Counted from the first letter of the stretch, positions 48,393 through 57,717 are shown. The stretch: DNA of 64,000 nt from Rhizobiales bacterium NRL2 (GCA_001664005.1 CP016093.1:2177001-2241000), one strand, 5' to 3'. Program-made: numbers and translations. The notes: generated from the sequence alone by a model not told the origin.

Positions 48393-49424
48393 TCAGCCGC
48401 CCAGTATCTCCCGGAACCGGGCGCGGTAGCGGGGCAGGACCTCCGGATTGATGGGCCGTGCAGGGTCGCCGCCGGCCATCAGGTCGATCAGTTGCGTTGC
48501 GGCATACTCGGCCATGCGTTCCCGGCTGTCCTTCGTCACGCCCGCCGTGTGCGGCGTGGCGATGACGTTGTCGAAGCCGAGAAGGGGATGATCCGCCGGC
48601 GGCGGCTCGGTGTCCCAGACATCGAGGCCGGCGCCGCCCAGACGACCGCTTTCCAGCGCATCGGCCAGCGCCGCCTCGTCATGGATCGAACCGCGCGCCG
48701 TGGTGATGAACAGCGCCCCCGGCTTCATGCGCCCGAAGGCGGCGGCGTCCATCATGCTGCGGGTCTCGGGCGTCAGCGGGGTGTGGACGGTGACGATGTC
48801 GGCCCGCGCCAGCAGGTCCGCGAAATCCGCCTGAATCGCATGGCGTTCCGCGAAATCGGCGCGGGCGATATAGGGGTCATGGGCCAGCACCTCGCAGCGG
48901 AACGCGGTGCGGCAGATTTCGGCCACGCGCGCGCCGACATGGCCCAGGCCGACGATGCCGACCGTCTTGCCCAGCAGATCGGCGCCGCGGAACTCGATGC
49001 GCGCGCCGTTCCAGCCGCGCCGCAACGCCCGGTCGGACTGTGGCGCCTTCTTCAGCAGCATCAGCATCATGCCCAGCGCGTGTTCGGCCACGGCCTCGGC
49101 ATTGCCGCCGGCCTGGTTGACCACCAGGACGCCGGCCTCGGTGCAGGCGTCGATGTCGAAGGTATCGACCCCCGAACCGCCCGAGGAGACGACAAGCAGT
49201 TCCGGCGCGCGTGCCAGGAACTCCCGATGAATGCGCAATGGTTCCGGCACTTCGTCGCGCGCCGGCACGCACTGATAGGCATGCGTATCAGCGAGCGCGG
49301 CGAAGCTGTCCTCGAGCGGCTGGTCGCGGCCGATCCGGACGACCTCGAGTCCCGGCGCATGCGGCTTGAGGATGTCGAGCGCGTTGTCGGCGGGAAAGGC
49401 GTCGAGGTAGACGATCTTCGGCAA
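48393..49424 (-). CDS. D-isomer 2-hydroxyacid dehydrogenase
   Basis: 343 aa NAD-dependent dehydrogenase. Rossmann motif TVGIVGLGHVGARVAEICR, catalytic Arg in FITTARGSIHDEAAL, Glu in GLDVWDTEPPPADHPLL and His in NVIATPHTAGVTKDS form the family triad. The N-terminus lacks a signal. Phosphoglycerate, glyoxylate or another 2-ketoacid could be the substrate; this cannot be resolved here. Single gene, convergent with rmuC. Confidence 0.9.
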   Translation of the reverse strand: MPKIVYLDAFPADNALDILKPHAPGLEVVRIGRDQPLEDSFAALADTHAYQCVPARDEVPEPLRIHREFLARAPELLVVSSGGSGVDTFDIDACTEAGVLVVNQAGGNAEAVAEHALGMMLMLLKKAPQSDRALRRGWNGARIEFRGADLLGKTVGIVGLGHVGARVAEICRTAFRCEVLAHDPYIARADFAERHAIQADFADLLARADIVTVHTPLTPETRSMMDAAAFGRMKPGALFITTARGSIHDEAALADALESGRLGGAGLDVWDTEPPPADHPLLGFDNVIATPHTAGVTKDSRERMAEYAATQLIDLMAGGDPARPINPEVLPRYRARFREILGG

Positions 49425-49483
49425 GGCGGTTCCTCAGGGGGCGTTTTAAGGTTTTGCTGAGGATAGTCGGGCAGGCTGCCGGG

Positions 49484-49900
49484 ATGCGATGGATTTCCGC
49501 CCTGCTGTGTCTTCTGCCCTTCGCCGCCTCCGCCCAGACCGTGGTGATCGAGGAAGGCCGCTGCCGCTTGGCGGAGCTGCACCGGCCGGCGCCGGACGTC
49601 GCCTACCAACCAGGTGTCGACGTCCATGGCCGGCCAGTTGTACCTGCCGACATCGGCGGCGGTTCCAATGTCACGCCGCCGTCCGAGGTCTCGATCCAGC
49701 TGCTGATCCCGATTACCGAGTTTCTCGCGGTCGCCCCGCCCTTTCTCGATGAAGTGGATGTCAACGCCGGCGAGGTCACGGTGGACACGCGCACGGGCGC
49801 CATCCGCTATCGCGGACAGCGCCTCGACGCGCCCTACGCCGTGATCTGCGACGAGGAGGCGGGAGCTACGCCGCCTCCGCCGCCGGCACGCCCGAACTGA
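49484..49900 (+). CDS. Secreted hypothetical protein
   Basis: 138 aa from ATG 49484. Signal peptide [16 protein letters not shown]. The mature part contains [20 protein letters not shown], then [28 protein letters not shown] and a Pro-rich end. Two Cys (GRCRL and ICDEE) might pair. No family was recognised; it looks like a small periplasmic or cell-surface protein. Its 3' end overlaps the end of the convergent wrbA gene by 35 bp. Confidence 0.72.
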   Translation: MRWISALLCLLPFAASAQTVVIEEGRCRLAELHRPAPDVAYQPGVDVHGRPVVPADIGGGSNVTPPSEVSIQLLIPITEFLAVAPPFLDEVDVNAGEVTVDTRTGAIRYRGQRLDAPYAVICDEEAGATPPPPPARPN

Positions 49901-50504
49901 GCTGACCCTTCAGCCGGCTCGCGATCTCGGTGATGTGGCGGCCCTGGAAGCGGGCGCCCTCCAGCTCGACCTCGGACGGCTGCCGCGAACCGTCGCCACC
50001 GGCGATGGTGGAGGCGCCGTAGGGCGAACCGCCCTTGATCTCGTCCAGACCCATCTGGCCCTGGAAGGCGTAGGGCAGCCCGGCGACGACCATGCCCTGG
50101 TGCAGCAACGTGGTGTGGAAGGAGAGGATCGTGCTCTCCTGACCGCCGTGCTGGGTGGCCGATGAAGTGAAGACGCCGCCGACCTTGCCGACCAGCTTGC
50201 CCGTGGCCCAGAGCGCCCCGGTCTGGTCGAGGAAATTGCGCATCTGCCCGCACATCATGCCGAAACGGGTAGGCGTGCCGAAGATGATGGCGTCGTAGTT
50301 TTCCAGCTCTTCCGGGCTGGCGATCTCGACGTCCTGGTCGCGCTTGAAGCCCTTCTCCTGCACGATGTCATCGGGGACCGTCTCCGGGACGCGCTTCAGG
50401 TCAACCTTGGCGCCCGCGACGGACTGCGCGCCTTCGGCCACGGCCTTGGCCATGGTTTCGACGTGGCCGAACGCGCTGTAGTAGAGAACCAGTACCTTGG
50501 TCAT
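49866..50504 (-). CDS. wrbA: NAD(P)H:quinone oxidoreductase WrbA
   Basis: 212 aa from ATG 50504, with AAAGG nine bases upstream. Flavodoxin-like FMN enzyme that makes two-electron reductions of quinones. Motifs: [20 protein letters not shown] for the FMN phosphate loop, [38 protein letters not shown] and [19 protein letters not shown]. Upstream in-frame extension would have no Shine-Dalgarno. Divergent from the DUF1007 gene. Confidence 0.94.
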   Translation of the reverse strand: MTKVLVLYYSAFGHVETMAKAVAEGAQSVAGAKVDLKRVPETVPDDIVQEKGFKRDQDVEIASPEELENYDAIIFGTPTRFGMMCGQMRNFLDQTGALWATGKLVGKVGGVFTSSATQHGGQESTILSFHTTLLHQGMVVAGLPYAFQGQMGLDEIKGGSPYGASTIAGGDGSRQPSEVELEGARFQGRHITEIASRLKGQLSSGVPAAEAA

Positions 50505-50745
50505 GAGGAATACCTTTCTTGTTGTACCCGGCCGTTGTGACCGATGTGGGGGAGGGGCGGGTTTCCGACGACAGCGACATGTCCGCCCGCTCGGTAGACG
50601 CTGCTGCACCGGAGATATGCCCCCTGCGTCCCGAGTCAGGCCCCGGCGATGGAAACGCTTCGTTTCCGCGGACGCACGGCGATTCCCCGATGCGCACCGG
50701 GCGCCGCGTGTGATAGGAAGGCTCACCGGTTCGGAGGTCAGTGGA

Positions 50746-51390
50746 ATGGGACGCGTGTTTGTTTCGGCCATTCTGGCGGCGGCGCTGTCGCTGCTGGCGG
50801 CGACTGCGGTCAGCGCGCATCCGCATGTCTGGGTCGACACCAGAACCGCCTTCATCTTCGACGATCAGGGCCGCGTCTCCGCTGTGCGCACCACATGGCG
50901 TTTCGACGATCTGTATTCCGCCTTCGCCATCCAGGGCTCCGACGCCGACAGCGACGGCAAGACGTCGGAGGCGGAACTCGCCGAACTCGCCGCCACCAAT
51001 GTCGGCCATCTGGCGGAATGGAACTACTTCACTGAGCTCCTGGTCGGCACGGCCGACGCCGGCTTCGGCCAAGTGACGGAGTTCGGGGCGGAAGAGGACG
51101 ACGGCGTGCTGGTGATGTGGTTCGTCCTGCCGCTGGAATATCCGGTCAGCCCGGCCTCGGTCGCCATTCGCCTGCGCACGGTGGACCCGAGCTACTACGT
51201 CGCCTTCGATACCGACCCGGCCGCGGAGGTCGCGCTTGTCGGCGACGCCCCTGCCGGGTGCACCGCCGTCGGAATGGCGGCAGGCGAGCAGCCCGAGAAC
51301 GTATCCGACACCGATGTCGCGTCCCTCACGCAGGACAGCGCCTGGGCCGCCGCCTTCGCACCGGTCGTCAGCCTGAGATGCGGCGGCTGA
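50746..51390 (+). CDS. DUF1007 periplasmic protein with EF-hand, NicO partner
   Basis: 214 aa from ATG 50746 (CGGAGG 10 bp upstream). Signal peptide ends in [13 protein letters not shown], and the HPHVW motif right after the cleavage site is the DUF1007 hallmark. A single EF-hand loop, [13 protein letters not shown], lies at residues about 65-77. DUF1007 proteins are found next to NicO nickel/cobalt transporters, as here; the transporter start overlaps its stop by 13 bp. Metal handling in the periplasm is likely. Confidence 0.85.
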   Translation: MGRVFVSAILAAALSLLAATAVSAHPHVWVDTRTAFIFDDQGRVSAVRTTWRFDDLYSAFAIQGSDADSDGKTSEAELAELAATNVGHLAEWNYFTELLVGTADAGFGQVTEFGAEEDDGVLVMWFVLPLEYPVSPASVAIRLRTVDPSYYVAFDTDPAAEVALVGDAPAGCTAVGMAAGEQPENVSDTDVASLTQDSAWAAAFAPVVSLRCGG

Positions 51391-52367
51391 TTCTTCTTGC
51401 CGGCGTTCTGCTGGCCTTCCTGATCGTGTCGGATCCCGCCGCGGCCCAGCAGACTTCGCCCTTTCAGCGCGGACCGGCGCCGCAGGCGGAAGCAGCGAAA
51501 CCTTCCTGGTACGGTGAGGCGATGTCGGAGGTCCGCCGCATCCAGGGCGAACTCTACCGCCAGCTGGCCGGGGCCGTCCGGGTGCTGAAGCAGGATTACA
51601 GCCTCTCGACCGCCTGGGGACTCATCGCCATCAGCCTGCTCTACGGGGTCTTCCACGCCGTCGGCCCGGGGCACGGCAAGGCGGTGATCACGTCCTACCT
51701 TCTGGCCAACGAACGTGCGGTCCGGCAGGGCGTCCTGCTGGCCTTGCTGTCTTCGGTGGCGCAAGGCGTGAGCGCGATCGCGCTGGTCTTCGGCGGCGCC
51801 TGGGCCTTCGACCTCGTGGGACAACGGCTGCTCGACGCGGCCTGGTCGCTGGAGCAGGCGAGTTTCGGCCTGATCGCGGCGATCGGCGCCTGGCTGCTCT
51901 GGCAGGCGGCGACGGGGCGCGGGCATCGACATCACCGGCACAGCCATGATGAGCAGGATCACGGGCACGATCACCACCACCATCATCACCATGGGCCCGA
52001 CGTGGCGGTGCTGACGCGGGAGCCGCTCACCATCCGGCGCGCCCTGCCCATCGTGCTGGCGGTCGGGATCCGGCCCTGCGGCGGGGCGCTGATCGTCCTC
52101 GTCTTCGCCATCGCCAACGGCCTGTACTGGGCCGGCGTCGGCGCGACCTTCGCCATGTCGATGGGAACGGCGGTCACCGTCTCGGCGCTGGCCGTTCTCA
52201 CCCTGGCGTCCAAGCGCCTCGCTCTCGGTCTCGCCACCCGCGACATGGTCTGGATCGGGCGGATCGAGGTGGGGCTGAAGGTTCTCGGCGCGCTCGCCCT
52301 GCTGGCTTTCGGACTGATCTTCCTCGCCGCTTCGCTCGACGGTCCGCGCGCGCCCTTCGGGGTCTGA
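51378..52367 (+). CDS. NicO/RcnA-type nickel/cobalt transporter with His loop
   Basis: 329 aa from ATG 51378. It has an N-terminal hydrophobic segment and the signature GVFHAVGPGHGKAVITSYL. After the third helix comes a His-rich loop (GRGHRHHRHSHDEQDHGHDH, continuing with eight more His) typical of RcnA, then GIRPCGGALIVLVFAIA. Predicted to move Ni or Co out of the cytoplasm. It is co-translated with the DUF1007 gene. This is the second NicO gene of the window after 37455-38192. Confidence 0.88.
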   Translation: MRRLILLAGVLLAFLIVSDPAAAQQTSPFQRGPAPQAEAAKPSWYGEAMSEVRRIQGELYRQLAGAVRVLKQDYSLSTAWGLIAISLLYGVFHAVGPGHGKAVITSYLLANERAVRQGVLLALLSSVAQGVSAIALVFGGAWAFDLVGQRLLDAAWSLEQASFGLIAAIGAWLLWQAATGRGHRHHRHSHDEQDHGHDHHHHHHHGPDVAVLTREPLTIRRALPIVLAVGIRPCGGALIVLVFAIANGLYWAGVGATFAMSMGTAVTVSALAVLTLASKRLALGLATRDMVWIGRIEVGLKVLGALALLAFGLIFLAASLDGPRAPFGV

Positions 52368-52423
52368 TCGCGAGGGCCCGTCGCGTCTTCCTTCGTCCCC
52401 CGTCTTTGCGTAAGAAGGTCGGC

Positions 52424-53635
52424 ATGAGCCAGAAAGCAGTGATCATCGGCGCCGGCCATGCCGGCGGTATCCTGGCGGCGCAGCTTGCCCGCGCAGGCGA
52501 GGCCTTCGACATCACCCTGGTGGGGGAGGAGACCTGGCCGCCCTACGAACGTCCGCCGCTGTCGAAACAGCTCCTGGCCGGCGAGATCCCGGTGGAGAAG
52601 ACATTTCTCCGGCCCGCCGACTTCTACGAGAAGAAGGGCATCGACCTGAAGCTGGGCGTGCGCTGCGACGTGATCGACCGGAAGTGCCGGAAGGTCATGC
52701 TCTCGGACGGCTCGGCGCTCGACTATGACCTGCTGGCGCTCTGCACCGGCGCCCGGCTGCGCCGTATCGACATTCCCGGCTCGGCCCTGTCGGGCGTCCA
52801 CTACATCCGCGCGATCGCCGACACGGAAGCCATCCGCGCCGAGGCGCGTGAGGGCAGCCGCGTCGTGGTCATCGGCGGCGGCTATATCGGGCTGGAGGCG
52901 GCGGCGGCGCTGTCGACAACCGGCTGCCGTGTGAAGGTGATCGAGATGATGGACCGTGTCATGGCGCGTGCCGTGGCCGAGCCCGTCTCCCGTTTCTACG
53001 AGGACCAGCACCGCAGGCATGGCGTCGAGATCCTGCTGAACACCGGCGTCGCCGAATTCGTCGGAACCGACCGGGTCGAAGCGGTGGTCGATACCGCAGG
53101 CCAGCGCCATGACTGCGACCTGGTCGTGGTGGGCATCGGCGTCATCCCGAATGTCGAACTGGCCGAGACGGCGGGCCTTGCGATTGGCGACGGCATCGTC
53201 GTCGATGAACGGGCCCGGACCTCGGATCCGGCGATCTACGCCGCCGGCGACTGCACCGACCATCCCAACGCCCTGCTGGGGCGGCGGCTCCGTCTGGAAT
53301 CGGTGCAGAACGCCGTCGACCAGGCCCGCTGCATCGCCAATGAATGGCAGGGCAAGGGCGCCGACTATGCCGAGGTGCCCTGGTTCTGGTCCGATCAGTT
53401 CGACCTGAAGCTGCAGATGGCGGGCCTGCCCGGGCCGGGTGACCGGGTCGTCGTTCGCGGCGACCCGGCGAGCGGCGCCTTCTCGGTCTTCTATCTCCGC
53501 GAGGGCAAGGTCACCGGCGTCAACGCGATCAATGTCGGCGGCGACTATGTCCGCGGCCGCAAGTGGATCGGCGAAGGACGCGATGTCGATCCCGCGCGTC
53601 TTGCCGACACGGCCATTCCGGTCAAGGAAGTCTGA
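52424..53635 (+). CDS. NADH:ferredoxin reductase
   Basis: 403 aa from ATG 52424 (AAGAAGG upstream). FAD/NAD-dependent reductase: VIIGAGHAGGILAAQLAR for FAD, PPLSKQLLAGE, and RVVVIGGGYIGLEAAAALS for NAD. The flavin-binding AGDCTDHPN motif and the C-terminal WSDQFDLKLQMAGL match oxygenase-coupled reductases. It probably passes electrons to the 2Fe-2S ferredoxin gene that follows 35 bp later. The terminal oxygenase is not in the window. Confidence 0.9.
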   Translation: MSQKAVIIGAGHAGGILAAQLARAGEAFDITLVGEETWPPYERPPLSKQLLAGEIPVEKTFLRPADFYEKKGIDLKLGVRCDVIDRKCRKVMLSDGSALDYDLLALCTGARLRRIDIPGSALSGVHYIRAIADTEAIRAEAREGSRVVVIGGGYIGLEAAAALSTTGCRVKVIEMMDRVMARAVAEPVSRFYEDQHRRHGVEILLNTGVAEFVGTDRVEAVVDTAGQRHDCDLVVVGIGVIPNVELAETAGLAIGDGIVVDERARTSDPAIYAAGDCTDHPNALLGRRLRLESVQNAVDQARCIANEWQGKGADYAEVPWFWSDQFDLKLQMAGLPGPGDRVVVRGDPASGAFSVFYLREGKVTGVNAINVGGDYVRGRKWIGEGRDVDPARLADTAIPVKEV

Positions 53636-53670
53636 AACGAGCACGAGTCACGGCTGAACAAGGGGAAGTC

Positions 53671-53985
53671 ATGCCGACAATCCACGTCACCAACCGCGCC
53701 GGGGAGACCTCCGACTTCGAAGCGGAAGCCGGCATCTCCGTGATGGAGAACCTGCGCGACAACGACTACGAGGTCGAAGCGATCTGCGGCGGTTCCTGTT
53801 CCTGCGCCACCTGTCACGTCTATGTCGACCCGACCTGGCTGGATAAGCTGCCGGCGCAGGAAACCGACGAGCACGAACTGGTGAGCGATGAGCCGACCTA
53901 CCAGCCGAACTCGCGCCTTTCCTGCCAGATCGAGATGACCGAAGACCTCGACGGCCTGACGTTGACCATCGCCCCCGAGGCCTGA
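53671..53985 (+). CDS. 2Fe-2S ferredoxin (adrenodoxin type)
   Basis: 104 aa, AGGGGAAG upstream. Cluster ligands are in ICGGSCSCATCHVYV and RLSCQIEMTEDLDGL, the CX5CX2C...C pattern. The adrenodoxin-type HELVSDE and TWLDKLP segments are present. It should carry electrons between the preceding reductase and a P450 or another acceptor. An in-frame extension to 53563 has no Shine-Dalgarno. PPK2 begins 6 bp downstream. Confidence 0.92.
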   Translation: MPTIHVTNRAGETSDFEAEAGISVMENLRDNDYEVEAICGGSCSCATCHVYVDPTWLDKLPAQETDEHELVSDEPTYQPNSRLSCQIEMTEDLDGLTLTIAPEA

Positions 53986-53991
53986 GCCGCG

Positions 53992-54771
53992 ATGGAGTCG
54001 CGTCTCGCCGCCGTCGATCTGGATGCCATGATCGGCAGGAAGGACTATGCGGCGCGGCTCGACGACCTCCAGCACGCGATGCGGACGATCGAACTGGCCT
54101 ATCGGCGCTTCGACCTGAGGGCCTGCATTGTGCTCGAAGGCTGGGACGCGGCCGGCAAGGGCGGCCTGATCCGACGCATGACGGCCAGGATGGATCCGCG
54201 CGGCTTCCAGGTCTGGCCCATCGCGGCGCCGAAAGCGCACTTCCATGGCCGCCATTACCTCGAGCGGTTCTGGGCGCGGTTGCCCGAGCCCGGGATGGTC
54301 GCGATCTTCGACCGCTCCTGGTACGGGCGGGTGCTGGTCGAACGCGTCGAGGGCTTCGCCGAAGAGGCGGAGTGGCGGCGCGCCTATGACGAGATCAACA
54401 ATTTCGAGCGGATGCTGACGAATGACGGCGTGCGGGTCGTGAAGCTGTTCCTGCATGTCTCCGCCGAGGAGCAGGAACGGCGGTTCCGCGCCCGGCTGGA
54501 CGACCCCTGGAAGCGCTGGAAGCTGACGGTCGAGGACTTCCGCAACGTAGAGCGGCGGGACGCCTACGAGGCTGCGATCGATGAAATGCTGGCGCGGACC
54601 GACAGGCCGGACGCGCCCTGGCGGGTGATCTCCGGCGAGCAGAAGCGCCATGGCCGCATCGCCGCGTTGAGTCAGGTGGCCGAGCATCTGGGCGCCGGCG
54701 TCGATCTCGGGCCGCCGCCGCTCGATCCGGATGTCGAGGCGCTGGCGGCCGAGCGGCTGAAGGGCGACTGA
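53992..54771 (+). CDS. ppk2: Polyphosphate kinase 2 family protein
   Basis: 259 aa. Walker A VLEGWDAAGKGGLIRR, the Walker B/lid area VAIFDRSWYGRVLVERVEGF and WKLTVEDFRNVERRDAYEAA are the PPK2 motifs. These enzymes transfer phosphate between polyphosphate and nucleotides; which nucleotide cannot be told. Complete at its usual length for the single-domain class. It ends just before a strong terminator hairpin. Polyphosphate metabolism elsewhere in the window: ppx at 38601. Confidence 0.92.
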   Translation: MESRLAAVDLDAMIGRKDYAARLDDLQHAMRTIELAYRRFDLRACIVLEGWDAAGKGGLIRRMTARMDPRGFQVWPIAAPKAHFHGRHYLERFWARLPEPGMVAIFDRSWYGRVLVERVEGFAEEAEWRRAYDEINNFERMLTNDGVRVVKLFLHVSAEEQERRFRARLDDPWKRWKLTVEDFRNVERRDAYEAAIDEMLARTDRPDAPWRVISGEQKRHGRIAALSQVAEHLGAGVDLGPPPLDPDVEALAAERLKGD

Positions 54772-54794
54772 ACGCGCCGGCCGCGCAAACGGGA

Positions 54795-54824
54795 ACGCCC
54801 CCGGAGCGTAAACTCCGGGGGCGT
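54795..54824. terminator. Bidirectional terminator hairpin
   Basis: A perfect 12-bp stem (ACGCCCCCGGAG / CTCCGGGGGCGT) with loop CGTAAA lies between the convergent ppk2 and PRC-barrel genes. There is no clear T-tract on either side, so efficiency is uncertain, but position and stem strength fit a shared terminator. Confidence 0.75.
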
Positions 54825-54850
54825 CCGGTCTTCGCACGTGTCGCCGAAGG

Positions 54851-55498
54851 TCAGCCCTGGTATTCGGGCAGGGACTCGATCTCGGCCTCGCTCATGGCGA
54901 CCACGGCCGCCTCGGTGTCGACGTTGACCTGGTTGGCCGGGACCTCGACGGTCCGCGAACCCAGGCCCAGCAGGATGCCGCCGGTCTCGACCAGCACCGA
55001 CTTCACGCCGCCCGAACTGTCGTGCAGCACGCCGACAACCTTGCCGACCTTCTCGCCGGCGCTGTCGCGCACGTCCTTGCCGACCGCTTCGGCCACGGTG
55101 ATGGCCTGGCCGGTGGTGTCGCCCACGCCGACGGCGGTGTCGTCGGCCATGTCGCCGGCTTCATCCACCACGCCGCCCACGGCGTCGCCCGCGCCGTCGA
55201 TGGCGGAGCTGTCGCCCTCGGTCGAGATCCCGGCATCGGTGTCCGCGCCGGCATCGACGTCAGCGCCGGCGCCCGCCTCGGCGTCCGCTTCGGCGCCGGT
55301 CTCTTCCTCGGCCTTCATGCCCGCCTTGGCGTCCGTATCGGCCTTGGCGTCAGCATCGGCCTTGGCGCCGCTCTCGGTTCCGGCCTCGACGCCGGCCTTC
55401 AGCTTGGTGTCGGCGTCGGCTTCCGCCTTCATGTCCGCAGCCATCGCCGAACCGGCGAACAGGGCTGCGATCGAAGTCATGATCAGAGTCTTGCGCAT
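54851..55498 (-). CDS. Secreted acidic protein with C-terminal PRC-barrel domain
   Basis: 215 aa from ATG 55498, with GGAGG nine bases upstream. Signal peptide MRKTLIMTSIAALFAGSAMA closely matches the other exported proteins of this array. Residues 22-110 are low-complexity Ala/Asp/Glu/Lys (KAEADADTKLKAGVEAG; ADAKADTDAKAG). The last 80 residues form a PRC-barrel-like fold (AEAVGKDVRDSAGEKVGKVV; LVETGGILLGLGSRTVEVP), which in other proteins mediates protein or RNA interactions. It is the last gene of the array. The role of the acidic arm is unknown. Confidence 0.85.
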   Translation of the reverse strand: MRKTLIMTSIAALFAGSAMAADMKAEADADTKLKAGVEAGTESGAKADADAKADTDAKAGMKAEEETGAEADAEAGAGADVDAGADTDAGISTEGDSSAIDGAGDAVGGVVDEAGDMADDTAVGVGDTTGQAITVAEAVGKDVRDSAGEKVGKVVGVLHDSSGGVKSVLVETGGILLGLGSRTVEVPANQVNVDTEAAVVAMSEAEIESLPEYQG

Positions 55499-55619
55499 TG
55501 CGAAGACCTCCACTTGTTTCTGGTTGTTGTACAGTCGGCTCGGCGACGTCGGGCCCGGCTTCTTCTCGTCCGGTTCATCCGCGCCGCCGATACCTGTCAG
55601 ATAGGCCGATGCGGGAGCG

Positions 55620-55628
55620 TTTGAACCG
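55620..55628 (-). promoter_or_regulatory. Array upstream element CGGTTCAAA
   Basis: CGGTTCAAA on the minus strand, 122 bp before the ATG of the PRC-barrel protein. One of six matched copies, with flanks GGCGG and CGC. Its sigma factor or regulator is unknown. Confidence 0.55.
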
Positions 55629-55731
55629 CCGCTCCGAGGCGTCACAGACCGGTCACCGCCCGGCCCCAGGCGGCAGTGCCCCGCGGTCGATGGCTTCGCG
55701 CCACGGGCGGGGAGAGGGGGCCGGACAGACG

Positions 55732-55761
55732 AAAAGCCCCGTCCCGGGGGACGAGGCCTTT
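55732..55761 (-). terminator. Rho-independent-like terminator
   Basis: An AAAGGCCTCGTCC / GGACGGGGCTTTT hairpin on the minus strand with two mismatches, followed by a short T-run, 25 bp after the stop of the gene at 55787. It separates that gene from the promoter of the PRC-barrel gene. Confidence 0.65.
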
Positions 55762-55786
55762 CGCCGTTCGGACCATCGTGGCGGGC

Positions 55787-56158
55787 CTATTCGGCGCCCT
55801 GGGTCCGCACCTTCTCTTCGCCGACGCCGTCGAAGTGGGCGTCCATCTCCCTCATCTCCTCGGCCGAGCCGGCGAGCTCATCCGGCGTGATCACGCTGCC
55901 CTCCTCGGTGGGGGCGTTCGGGCGCTCGCCGGGATCGACAGCGTCGCCCAGCGGTCCCGTGGTCTCCTCGACCGCGCCCGGCGTCGAGACCGCGCGGCCC
56001 AGTTCGGCCGCCGCGCCGTCGCCGGCGATGTCGTAGTCCTGCTTCACGTCGGAGGTGGTGACATTGTCGAGGCGGTGGTCCCGGTCCGTCGTCTCCGCGG
56101 CGCCTGCGGCGCCGGCGATGAGGACGGCGGCGGGAATGGCCAGCAATGCATGTCGCAT
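55787..56158 (-). CDS. Small secreted acidic protein
   Basis: 123 aa from ATG 56158, preceded by AAAGGAGGACAG. Signal peptide MRHALLAIPAAVLIAGAAGA. The mature part is polar and acidic (TTDRDHRLDNVTTSDVKQDY; SVITPDELAGSAEEMREMDA) with no cysteines and no recognised domain. The signal peptide ties it to the array. It lacks the CGGTTCAAA element upstream and could be co-transcribed with the next gene, 91 bp away. Confidence 0.75.
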   Translation of the reverse strand: MRHALLAIPAAVLIAGAAGAAETTDRDHRLDNVTTSDVKQDYDIAGDGAAAELGRAVSTPGAVEETTGPLGDAVDPGERPNAPTEEGSVITPDELAGSAEEMREMDAHFDGVGEEKVRTQGAE

Positions 56159-56214
56159 CTGCCTGTCCTCCTTTCTGGCTGTGAATGGTCGGATCGGATT
56201 CGCTCGCGGGGGGC

Positions 56215-56237
56215 CGGCCGGCGAGACGCCGGCCGGT
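56215..56237. terminator. GC-rich hairpin between two array genes
   Basis: A 10-bp perfect stem (CCGGCCGGCG / CGCCGGCCGG) with loop AGA lies 13 bp after the stop at 56250 on the minus strand. No T-run follows, so it is a weak terminator candidate or an mRNA-stabilising hairpin. Confidence 0.45.
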
Positions 56238-56249
56238 CGCTCCCGAGCG

Positions 56250-56546
56250 TTATTCGGCGCCGGTCGCTGCGTCCGCCTCGGCTTCGGTCTCCGCTTCGGG
56301 AACCGTCACGACCTCGGCTTCATCGGCCGGCACCAGGTGCTCGGGCGACATCTCCACGACGCCCGGCTCCGGCGCGAAGACGGTGTTGGTCTCGCCCTTG
56401 GGGCGGGGGTAGACATCCTCCGGCGCATCCTCGTCGATGATGACCTTGTTCTCGGCTTCTGCGGCAGCCTTGAGGTCCGCCTCGGCGGCCATGGCGCTGC
56501 CGGCCATGAGTATCGCGATCGGGGTGATGAAAAGCGCATTTCGCAT
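56250..56546 (-). CDS. Small secreted acidic protein
   Basis: 98 aa from ATG 56546 with AGGAG. Signal peptide MRNALFITPIAILMAGSAMA is nearly identical to its neighbours. The mature chain is strongly acidic (EADLKAAAEAENKVIIDEDA; ADEAEVVTVPEAETEAEADA) with PEP/EDVYP segments. No domain was recognised. Two bases of leader conservation extend through the Shine-Dalgarno. Role unknown; perhaps a charged periplasmic filler or metal buffer. Confidence 0.78.
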   Translation of the reverse strand: MRNALFITPIAILMAGSAMAAEADLKAAAEAENKVIIDEDAPEDVYPRPKGETNTVFAPEPGVVEMSPEHLVPADEAEVVTVPEAETEAEADAATGAE

Positions 56547-56633
56547 GACTGAACTCCTACGCATTCTTGTTCTTGTACTCGGACAGCGCAAATCTGGCTG
56601 CCCGTGACTCTCATGTATGCTGTCGAAGAGCCA

Positions 56634-56642
56634 TTTGAACCG
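56634..56642 (-). promoter_or_regulatory. Array upstream element CGGTTCAAA
   Basis: CGGTTCAAA on the minus strand, 88 bp before the ATG at 56546, flanked by GGGCGG and TGG. Second of six copies. Confidence 0.55.
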
Positions 56643-56825
56643 CCCGAAAAGATTGTGACCGTCTTTGTCACGGCGGATCATTTTACTACGAAAATGGGTT
56701 GTGAATTGCCCGGAAAGAGAAATCCCGGTCCGGGACGGGCCCGGCCGGGATTTCATTATGACGATCTTCAATCAGTGCAGATCAGGATCTGCGGCTGACT
56801 GGACTTCTGCCAAAGGCCGTGTCGA

Positions 56826-57530
56826 TCAGTTGTCACCGTCGCCGGTGCTGCCGCCGGCAGCGCCGGGGGCGTCGCCAGCATCGCCTGTGGCGTTGGGGCT
56901 CGGGCTTCGCTGCGCGCCGACCAGGGTGATCGTTTCGTCGTTCTCTTCATAGGCGAGATCGCCATCCTCCCAGAAGTCGAACTCGGGGTCGAAGAAGAAA
57001 CGGTCCTCGTCTCCGGCTTCCACATTGTCGCGCATGGCGAACTCGGCGTCCTCGCGCATCGTGTACTCGGCGTCCGCTTCAGCGGCGAGTCCGCTGCGGC
57101 GGATGATCCACGTCTCGGGATCGCGATCGCCGTCGATATCGACGTAGTAGAGCGCAGGGGCCGACGATCCGTCCGCGCGATTGCGGTAGGAGACGACCTG
57201 GCCCTCGGTGTCCAGCTGGCCGTCGGCGTCGGTGTCGAAACGCACTGTGCGCGGCTCGCGGTACACGGTTCCGTCATCCATCTCGACGTCCTCGTATGCC
57301 TCGACCTGTACTTCGTTGAAGGTGGAGACGCCTGCGGTCACGTTTTCGCCGCGGTCCATCACGTCAGCCGGGGTGCCCGGATCGGAACGGGTGGCTTCCA
57401 TTGTGGAACTGGAGTTGCCCGGCGTGGTGTCCGGGTCGAACTTGGTCTCGACATCGACGTCGGTGTCTGCCGCCAGGGCGGTGGTCGCCATCAGCATGGC
57501 GATCGGGGTGATCATGAGCGTTCTACGCAT
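56826..57530 (-). CDS. Secreted acidic protein with Asp-rich loops
   Basis: 234 aa from ATG 57530. Signal peptide MRRTLMITPIAMLMATTALA. The mature part has FDTDADGQLDTEGQVVSYRN and YYVDIDGDRDPETWIIRRSG, the same loop grammar as the YAVDxDGDG paralogues at 57718 and 58485, then a very acidic tail (EDAEFAMRDNVEAGDEDRFF; PEFDFWEDGDLAYEENDE). A Gly/Ala/Asp end follows. Calcium or other cation binding is plausible from the DxDxDG spacing but unproven. Confidence 0.8.
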   Translation of the reverse strand: MRRTLMITPIAMLMATTALAADTDVDVETKFDPDTTPGNSSSTMEATRSDPGTPADVMDRGENVTAGVSTFNEVQVEAYEDVEMDDGTVYREPRTVRFDTDADGQLDTEGQVVSYRNRADGSSAPALYYVDIDGDRDPETWIIRRSGLAAEADAEYTMREDAEFAMRDNVEAGDEDRFFFDPEFDFWEDGDLAYEENDETITLVGAQRSPSPNATGDAGDAPGAAGGSTGDGDN

Positions 57531-57624
57531 TACTCTCTCGCTCCTGTTCGTTCTTGTTGTTGTCAAATCGGGAGCGCGGCGTTGCGCGCCGCCGATGCAG
57601 GGCAGGTGGCGCTCCGCCGCCCGA

Positions 57625-57633
57625 TTTGAACCG
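57625..57633 (-). promoter_or_regulatory. Array upstream element CGGTTCAAA
   Basis: CGGTTCAAA on the minus strand, 95 bp before the ATG at 57530, flanked by CCA and TCGGG. Third of six copies. Confidence 0.55.
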
Positions 57634-57717
57634 TGGGTGCGACATGGGGCCCGGGACCCGGACGAGAAACCGGCCGCAGCCGTGCTTCTCGCCTGGTCCG
57701 GGTTTCAGGCCGCGGCC